From: UBA8515 sp036170795
GTDB lineage: Bacteria; Patescibacteriota; Minisyncoccia; Phycocordibacterales; UBA9973
DNA length: 26,253 nucleotides
Assembly (NCBI GenBank): GCA_036170795.1
Contig: JAVHPX010000005.1
Coordinates: 1-26,253 of the forward strand
Direction: 5' to 3'
Below are positions 21,769 through 26,253 of the stretch, piece by piece; positions within the stretch are counted from its first letter, which is position 1; the number at the start of each line of letters is the position of its first letter. The notes under the pieces were generated by a model. It made no database searches. It was not told the origin of the DNA and saw only the letters and a program-made list of their open reading frames with translations. Position numbers and translations under genes: made by a program.

Positions 21769-22656
21769 ATGTCATTTTTTAAAAAAAAGAAAATACTAGT
21801 TACCCACAACGGCACATTCCATGCAGATGACATTTTCGCTACTGCAACACTTTCGATAATGCTTGATGGCAACATAAAAGTATTACGCACTCGCGATGAA
21901 GACATGTTCAAAAAAGCTGACTATCTTTACGATGTTGGCGGCGAATATAATCCATCACGTAATCGATTTGATCATCATCAGAAAGGTGGTGCAGGTAAGA
22001 GAGAGAATGGTGTGCCTTATGCTGCATTCGGGTTAGTATGGAAAACATATGGAGAAATTGTATGTGGATCACTTGAAGTTGTCCAAAAAATAGATGAGAC
22101 TTTAGTACAAGCAATTGATGCGGGAGATAACGGTATAGATTTATACAAAGTGATAGGTACTGTGGCCCCATTCCAAATTGAAAATATATTTAGTGCCTTT
22201 AGACCAAGCTGGAAAGAACCAGAAGAATACGGCAAACCTTTTATGGAGCTTGTAAGTTTTGCGCGGAAATTCCTTATTCGAAAAATAAAAAAAGTAACAG
22301 ATGCTCTAGAAGCAGAATCAATCGTGAAAAAAGCATATGAAGATGCAGTAGATAAAAGGTTGATAGTTCTTGATGATAATTATCCATGGGAAGATGTAAT
22401 CATGGCGCATCCTGAACCTTTGTATGTTGTTGGTCCAAAGGCTGGTACTTGGCGACTCTTTACCGTAAAGAAAGAAAAGAAGTCATTTGAGAATCGTAAA
22501 TCATTGCCCCAAGCTTGGGCTGGGCTTCGTGACGAGGAGTTTGCGAAAGTTACCGGAGTACCAGATGCAACTTTCTGCCATAATGGCAGATTTCTTGCAG
22601 TAGTAAAATCAAAAGAAGGAGCAATTGCGCTTGCGAAGATGGCAGTTTTAGCGTAA
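21769..22656 (+). CDS. MYG1-family (UPF0160) metal-dependent hydrolase
   Basis: A 295-residue MYG1-family protein. The family has a DHH-like active site; eukaryotic MYG1 is a 3'-5' RNA exonuclease, the bacterial role is unclear. Motif HNGTFHADD at 13-21 and FDHHQ at 67-71 are intact. Further landmarks are YAAFGLVWKTYGE, QAIDAGDNGID, FRPSWKEP and the C-terminal NRKSLPQAWAGLRDEEFAKVTGVPDATFCHNGRFLA. Start ATG one base after the DedA stop; translation is probably coupled. Confidence 0.93.
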   Translation: MSFFKKKKILVTHNGTFHADDIFATATLSIMLDGNIKVLRTRDEDMFKKADYLYDVGGEYNPSRNRFDHHQKGGAGKRENGVPYAAFGLVWKTYGEIVCGSLEVVQKIDETLVQAIDAGDNGIDLYKVIGTVAPFQIENIFSAFRPSWKEPEEYGKPFMELVSFARKFLIRKIKKVTDALEAESIVKKAYEDAVDKRLIVLDDNYPWEDVIMAHPEPLYVVGPKAGTWRLFTVKKEKKSFENRKSLPQAWAGLRDEEFAKVTGVPDATFCHNGRFLAVVKSKEGAIALAKMAVLA

Positions 22657-22668
22657 GGTGAGAATAAT

Positions 22669-22819
22669 AATCAATCAAATTAGCTCTTCTCGAAATGCAC
22701 GAATAATTTCCTACTGAAAATTTTCTCTGCTCGTCGCTCAAGAAAATAATAGTCGGAGTACCTTATTTATTTTCTAAGCTCCTGCGCAAGGCATTTCTTA
22801 AAGACTAATTCAATTGATT
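22669..22819. repeat. MITE-like structured repeat with ~30-bp terminal inverted repeats
   Basis: The left end, 22669-22698 (AATCAATCAAATTAG...GAAATGC), is an imperfect inverted match of the right end, 22791-22819 (GCATTTC...CTAATTCAATTGATT). Inside are GAAAT/ATTTC (22692-22710), CTACTGAAAATTT (22711-22723, exact at 24778-24790), AGAAAATAA/TTATTTTCT, and GTCGGAGTACCTTA, which resembles the kernels of the other repeats. No protein is encoded. Confidence 0.75.
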
Positions 22820-22852
22820 TTACTAAAACTTAGAAACTGTTCACTAATTTAT

Positions 22853-23827
22853 ATGTTCATAGATGAAATAAAATTTTATGCCGAGGCTGGCCGTGGTGGA
22901 AACGGGGTTGTTCGTTGGCGTCGTGAGAAGTTCATAGACAAAGGAGGACCTAATGGTGGTGATGGCGGCCGAGGTGGCAGTGTATTCGCGGTGGCAGTAT
23001 CAGATATAAACTTACTTTCAAAATATAAACATAAGAAAGAATTCTCTGGGTGGAATGGTGAGGATGGTATGGGTGGTAGTAAACACGGCAAAGATGGCAA
23101 AGACCTGATCATAGAGCTTCCTGTTGGCTCTGTTATTACGAACGTTGAGAGTGGCGGATATGTATCTCTAGATAAGGTAGGACAGAAAGAATTACTCCTC
23201 AAAGGTGGTCTTGGTGGTTGGGGTAATGAACAATTTAAAACGTCAGTTAATACAACTCCGACAAAAGCAACAAAAGGTAAAGTAGGAGAACAAGGTAATT
23301 TTAAAATTGAGCTTGAGCTTTTTGCTGATATTGGACTTATAGGACTTCCGAATGCTGGTAAGTCTTCACTCCTTAATACTATCACTCATGCGCAGGCAAA
23401 GATCGGAAGTTATCAATTCACCACGCTTGATCCGAATCTTGGTGATTTCTATGGGCACATTATTGCAGATATTCCAGGGCTTATCGAAGGTGCATCTGAA
23501 GGTAAGGGTTTGGGAATAAAATTCTTGAAGCATATTAAGCGTACGAATATGCTAGCCCATCTCGTGTCTTTTGAGAATGATAAAGACATGATGAAGGTCT
23601 ATAAACAGATTCGCAAAGAATTGGGAACTTATGATAAAACTCTACTAGGAAAAGATGAGGTGATTGTGCTAACGAAAACAGATGTCGTAACTGACCCAAA
23701 AATAATAGACAAGAAGATAAAAGAGTTCGAGAAAACTGGTAACAAAGTTCTGACCCTATCTCTCTACGACGACAAATCTATAAAAGCATTTATGAAAGCT
23801 TTGGCAAAGATGTTGAAGGGGAAATAA
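22853..23827 (+). CDS. obg: Obg/CgtA GTPase without C-terminal extension
   Basis: Ribosome-associated GTPase needed for 50S assembly. The N-terminal glycine-rich Obg fold begins MFIDEIKFYAEAGRGGNG and continues with KGGPNGGDGGRGGSV. G1 is GLPNAGKSS (about 164-172), G2 the TTLDPNLG segment, G3 DIPGL (206-210). The G4 position reads TKTD (about 274-277) where most Obg proteins have NKxD. The protein ends soon after G5 at 324 residues, so the OCT domain is absent. I chose ATG 22853 because the upstream in-frame TTG at 22814 lies next to the repeat and adds non-family residues. No convincing promoter is seen. Confidence 0.95.
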   Translation: MFIDEIKFYAEAGRGGNGVVRWRREKFIDKGGPNGGDGGRGGSVFAVAVSDINLLSKYKHKKEFSGWNGEDGMGGSKHGKDGKDLIIELPVGSVITNVESGGYVSLDKVGQKELLLKGGLGGWGNEQFKTSVNTTPTKATKGKVGEQGNFKIELELFADIGLIGLPNAGKSSLLNTITHAQAKIGSYQFTTLDPNLGDFYGHIIADIPGLIEGASEGKGLGIKFLKHIKRTNMLAHLVSFENDKDMMKVYKQIRKELGTYDKTLLGKDEVIVLTKTDVVTDPKIIDKKIKEFEKTGNKVLTLSLYDDKSIKAFMKALAKMLKGK

Positions 23828-23948
23828 CCCTTAAAAACCCTTATTGACTAATCTTGTTTTGTTTGACATATCATAGTTTTTGTAAATTATTTTAGAATAA
23901 TATAAAATATCACAATTACAAGACAAAAATACTAAGAATTGGCAAGGA

Positions 23949-23976
23949 TTGACCTAGGGTGTACAACGAGTATAAT
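23949..23976 (+). promoter_or_regulatory. Promoter of the FN3 protein gene
   Basis: TTGACC (23949-23954), 16-nt spacer, TATAAT (23971-23976). The ATG is 30 nt further, so this mRNA should carry a leader of about 24 nt. A second TTGACA lies near 23860 without a clear -10. Confidence 0.7.
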
Positions 23977-24006
23977 TTCTATATTAATCATAAATATTAA
24001 AAACAT

Positions 24007-24681
24007 ATGAATGAGATCAATGGACCAATGAATACAAACAGTAATACTAGTGCAAATACAGGTATAAACACAAAAACAAGCGTAAATACAAATACAAATA
24101 TAGGCATGAATCCTACTACGAATTTAAATACTAATCCAGAAGTGAAAAAACCAGAAAATGAGGTTAAAAAACAAGTAGTTGTTAACGTCAACACTAATAA
24201 TAAGGAAAATACTAAGGCGATTGAAAAGAGTAAAATAAGCGCTGTATTAGTTCTTGTTGTATTGCTTATTTTGGTAGTTGGAGGGGTTTATCTAAAGAAG
24301 AGTAGGAATAATCGGATTCCTGTGGAACAGCCAGCTTCTGCAGCGGCAGGTCTTACAATGCTTGGACCTGGGTTTACTACAGATGCCGCAACAGATATTA
24401 CAGCCACTTCTGCAAATCTCCATGGAACTATTATAGGTCTGATGGATATAAAGAATTTTAATGGACAGTCTACATATTTTAAATATGGAACTTCTGCCAC
24501 AAATCCTAGTACTATCTCTTCATTCTCTGGAGCAGTAGAAGGGGAACTTGTAACGACAATAAGAGGTCTACAACCAGACACTACTTACTATTATCGAGTT
24601 GTACTAAACCATGGTTCAACATCTAAATCATCTCAGCGTGAATACGGAGATATAATGAGTTTCAAAACGTTAGCGAAATAA
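24007..24681 (+). CDS. Membrane-anchored protein with Asn/Thr-rich tail and one FN3-like domain
   Basis: 224 residues. Residues 1-65 are low complexity, rich in Asn and Thr (NTNSNTSANTGINTKTSVNT). A short Lys/Glu segment is followed by one transmembrane helix at about 78-96 (ISAVLVLVVLLILVVGGVYL), then basic KKSRNNR. From about 122 to 222 there is a fibronectin type III-like domain with ITATSANLHGTI, TYFKYGTSA, IRGLQPDTTYYYRVVL and IMSFKT. The basic KKSRNNR after the helix makes orientation ambiguous; the FN3 domain is most likely outside. Possibly a surface adhesion protein; that is inference. Clear promoter and terminator frame it as a single unit. Confidence 0.82.
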   Translation: MNEINGPMNTNSNTSANTGINTKTSVNTNTNIGMNPTTNLNTNPEVKKPENEVKKQVVVNVNTNNKENTKAIEKSKISAVLVLVVLLILVVGGVYLKKSRNNRIPVEQPASAAAGLTMLGPGFTTDAATDITATSANLHGTIIGLMDIKNFNGQSTYFKYGTSATNPSTISSFSGAVEGELVTTIRGLQPDTTYYYRVVLNHGSTSKSSQREYGDIMSFKTLAK

Positions 24682-24690
24682 AAAATTAAA

Positions 24691-24725
24691 TTAAAAAACT
24701 GCATCATAAAGATGCAGTTTTTTAA
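24691..24725 (+). terminator. Terminator after the FN3 protein gene
   Basis: A perfect 15-bp stem (AAAAAACTGCATC with GATGCAGTTTTTT) and a 5-nt loop ATAAA, starting 10 nt after the stop codon. Confidence 0.92.
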
Positions 24726-24740
24726 TTTACATAGAAATGA

Positions 24741-25048
24741 GAAAACCGTGAATATGCTTTCGATCAAGCATAGTTTTCTACTGAAAATTTGTGCGATCTT
24801 GTGATGGACCGTGAGTACACTTATCGAATCTTACAGATTCTGTATACCCTTCGCGTGTTTTTAAATTTCATTTAAAAACACAAGTTCAGGGTTTTCGTTT
24901 TCCTCATGCAAGACAAGTAGTTTATGGGAATCATGAGTACATGTTCGGTCACAAATATTTTTCTTCTGAAAAAGTTCGCGACCCCGACTCGGCACGCCTG
25001 CCTCAGTCTTTCGATTTTTTTAAACATGATTCCGATCACGTTTAAAAA
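24741..25048. repeat. Structured dispersed repeat, copy 4 (long)
   Basis: A chain of hairpins without coding sense: GAAAAC..TATGCTT/AAGCATA..GTTTTC (24741-24778), CTACTGAAAATTT (24778-24790), GGACCGTGAGTACACTT (24807-24823), GAATC-ttaca-GATTC (24826-24840), GTGTTTTTAAAT-ttc-ATTTAAAAACAC (24855-24881), AGTCTTTCGA (25005-25014), and TTTTTAAAC..TGAT/ATCA..GTTTAAAAA (25017-25048). TTTGTG near 24789 can pair with CACAAA near 24950 around the inner part. The nearly 400-bp space 24682-25077 holds only this and the preceding terminator. Confidence 0.75.
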
Positions 25049-25077
25049 TCACAAATTTTGTGCTTCGCAAAAATATG

Positions 25078-25150
25078 TGCCCCGTGAGGGAATCGAACCC
25101 CCGACCATCTCCTTAAGAGGGAGCTGCTCTACCAGCTGAGCTAACAGGGC
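25078..25150 (-). tRNA. tRNA-Lys (anticodon CUU)
   Basis: Acceptor GCCCTGT/ACGGGGC with A73, D arm GCTC/GAGC, anticodon loop CTCTTAA (anticodon CTT), variable loop TGGTC, T arm GGGGG-TTCGATT-CCCTC. No encoded CCA. Stems close with one weak pair at 27-43. Confidence 0.95.
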
Positions 25151-25267
25151 ATATTTTTCTTAAAAACAAAGTTAAATATTTACAATATATTATGAACTTA
25201 CCAAAATAGCTAACAGACTACATTAGTTCAGTTATTATTGCAGATAAATATTTTTTTGTAAATGATA

Positions 25268-25294
25268 TTGACTTTTTCTGTGAAAGAGTATAAT
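25268..25294 (+). promoter_or_regulatory. Promoter of the 25.3 kb gene, leaderless-type
   Basis: TTGACT (25268-25273), 15-nt spacer, TATAAT (25289-25294), then caatat and ATG at 25301. The 6-nt gap puts +1 at the A of ATG. Confidence 0.7.
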
Positions 25295-25300
25295 CAATAT

Positions 25301-25639
25301 ATGGGATATGAAGCATCACGATCAAATAAAAATCTAGGTGGTAAAATTGGTCCTTTGAGTTCTATAAAATTAGATCTTTTAAATGAAACAAAACTTGCAA
25401 AAGCAGAATACGGCATACCAGAAGAAGCTAAGATCTATAAAGGCAATGATGGCATATGGAGATTCCAAGAATATCCATTTCAATCTCTTGAAGAATGGAA
25501 AAATATAAAAAATAAACCACATGTTATAGAAGAACCTACTAAAGTAAAAGTAAAAGATTGGAAAGAAGATCCATCAATGAAAGATGCAATAGATGCTCTT
25601 TACAAAAAAGAATCATATGACCCCTATCACCAAAATTAA
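25301..25639 (+). CDS. Small unknown soluble protein
   Basis: 112 residues, begins MGYEASRSNKNLGGKIGPLS. No family recognised. It is hydrophilic, with aromatic-rich middle IYKGNDGIWRFQEYPFQSLEEWK and a Lys/Asp-rich end; no signal peptide or membrane segment. The frame is open to 25262, but that upstream start would translate the promoter itself, so ATG 25301 is preferred. A terminator follows at once, making it a single-gene unit just before the rRNA operon. Confidence 0.7.
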   Translation: MGYEASRSNKNLGGKIGPLSSIKLDLLNETKLAKAEYGIPEEAKIYKGNDGIWRFQEYPFQSLEEWKNIKNKPHVIEEPTKVKVKDWKEDPSMKDAIDALYKKESYDPYHQN

Positions 25640-25670
25640 GTCCTTCTTGAAAGGACTTTATTTATTTTTT
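25637..25670 (+). terminator. Terminator after the 25.3 kb gene
   Basis: AAGTCCTT-cttga-AAGGACTT followed by a T-rich run; the stem begins within the stop codon. Confidence 0.88.
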
Positions 25671-25678
25671 ATGAAAGC

Positions 25679-25706
25679 TTGACTTCTTTATTGATATATA
25701 TATAAT
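25679..25706 (+). promoter_or_regulatory. rRNA operon promoter
   Basis: TTGACT (25679-25684), 16-nt spacer, TATAAT (25701-25706). Expected +1 is near 25713, some 210 nt before the 16S gene. The leader has hairpins GTCAC/GTGGC (about 25711-25735) and ATCCTAC/GTAGGAT (about 25784-25812) and a GGAATAAA..TTTGTTCC stem (about 25890-25918) next to the 16S 5' end, possibly a processing site. Confidence 0.8.
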
Positions 25707-25924
25707 AGGAGTCACAGTCTGGTTAATTCCGTGGCTGTTTTAATTTCTTTGATAATAAAATAGGTATGCAATTATAAATCAAATCCTACAACTATGAATA
25801 TAGAGGTAGGATAGCCAATTCTCGTGCTAATCACAATGAGTTTGGTGAAGAAAGTCTTAGCGTGTGCAAACGTTAAGAAAGTCAGTTAATGGAATAAATG
25901 TTTTTTCTTTTGTTCCGTTCTATT

Positions 25925-26253
25925 TTTTAGTAGAGTTTGATCCTAGCTCAGGATGAACGCTGGCGGCGTGGATAAGGCATGCAAGTCGAACGGACTTTAT
26001 TTTTCTGATGGATGAGATTATATCAATTCCAAAGGTCGTTTAAAGTTAGTGGCGAACGAGGTAGTAATACATAGGAATCTCCCCCTAAGTCATGAACAAC
26101 GCACCGAAAGGTGTGCTAATACATGATGGTCCCCCTGGGGTAAAGTTTTAACGCTTAGGGAAGAGCCTGTGAAGTATCAGCTAGTTGGTAGTGTAATAGA
26201 CTACCAAGGCTATGACGCTTAGGGGAGCTGAGAGGCTGACCCCCACCGATGGG
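25925..26253 (+). rRNA. 16S ribosomal RNA, 5' part
   Basis: AGAGTTTGATCCTAGCTCAG begins at 25932, which corresponds to about position 8 of E. coli 16S; it is followed by GATGAACGCTGGCGGCGTGG, then ATGCAAGTCGAACGG. Later landmarks GTGGCGAACGAG and AGCTAGTTGGTA are present. The gene runs off the right edge after the helix containing GAGAGGCTGACC. The sequence style is that of Parcubacteria-type Patescibacteria, judged from memory. Confidence 0.97.

Noticed and set aside
24924..25139. 71-codon plus-strand open frame
   Set aside because: It runs through the structured repeat and into the antisense strand of tRNA-Lys; its end is simply the tRNA read backwards.
1..26253. Alternative genetic code (UGA as Gly) as in some CPR groups
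   Set aside because: serS ends normally at TGA and no gene shows in-frame TGA codons, so the standard bacterial code fits.

Overview
This is 26 kb of an AT-rich bacterial genome that most likely belongs to the Patescibacteria (CPR), probably a Parcubacteria-type lineage. The grounds are the 16S rRNA 5' end at the right edge (its GGATAAGGCATGCAAGTCGAACGG stretch and a changed 27F site, both as I remember that group), very compact gene packing, short versions of housekeeping proteins (Rel without its C-terminal regulatory half, DnaX without a zinc module, Obg without a C-terminal extension), and the absence of biosynthetic operons. The standard code fits: serS ends in TGA, the other genes in TAA or TAG.

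Layout. 1-530: left-edge partial gene, dispersed repeat, tRNA-Tyr(GUA), all pointing left. 584-1618: parB. 1615-6260 on the minus strand: dprA, topA, rel. 6345-11955 on the plus strand: serS, an ftsQ-like gene, dus, dnaX and an HI0933-family flavoprotein. 11960-12976 minus: AI-2E/PerM-type transporter. 13000-16240 is an accessory stretch: a structured repeat, a small membrane protein, a J-domain protein with five 46-residue repeats, and a Trp-repeat protein with visibly higher G+C. 16302-16375: tRNA-Gln(UUG), then a gene relic and a secreted Tyr/Gly-rich repeat protein interrupted by a 100-N assembly gap. 17238-24681: rmuC, an unknown gene, an ExoX-like exonuclease, yqeY, a holin-IV-like membrane protein, a DedA protein, a MYG1-family gene, obg, and a membrane-anchored FN3 protein. 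24740-26253: structured repeat, tRNA-Lys(CUU), a small unknown gene, and the rRNA promoter, leader and 16S start.

Two patterns run through the window. First, most first-in-operon genes have a -10 box, usually with an extended TGn, ending 6-8 nt before the start codon. This predicts leaderless mRNAs starting at or next to the A of ATG, and it lets several gene starts be corrected (rel, dnaX, exonuclease, yqeY, the 25.3 kb gene). Second, intergenic spaces, and one coding sequence, hold nested inverted-repeat elements. Their outer stems differ between copies while a short inner kernel is conserved. One family (three copies) shares a CTTTACC..AAAG..GCTC.GAC kernel and includes a 75-bp in-frame copy inside dus. 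Another has copies near 0.3, 13.1, 22.7 and 24.8 kb. These elements and the J-domain/46-residue repeat protein are the most novel-looking content.

Functionally the ordinary genes cover chromosome partition, stringent response, topology, DNA uptake/recombination, replication clamp loading, tRNA charging and modification, division and ribosome assembly. No complete known mobile element, CRISPR array or defence system is recognisable.
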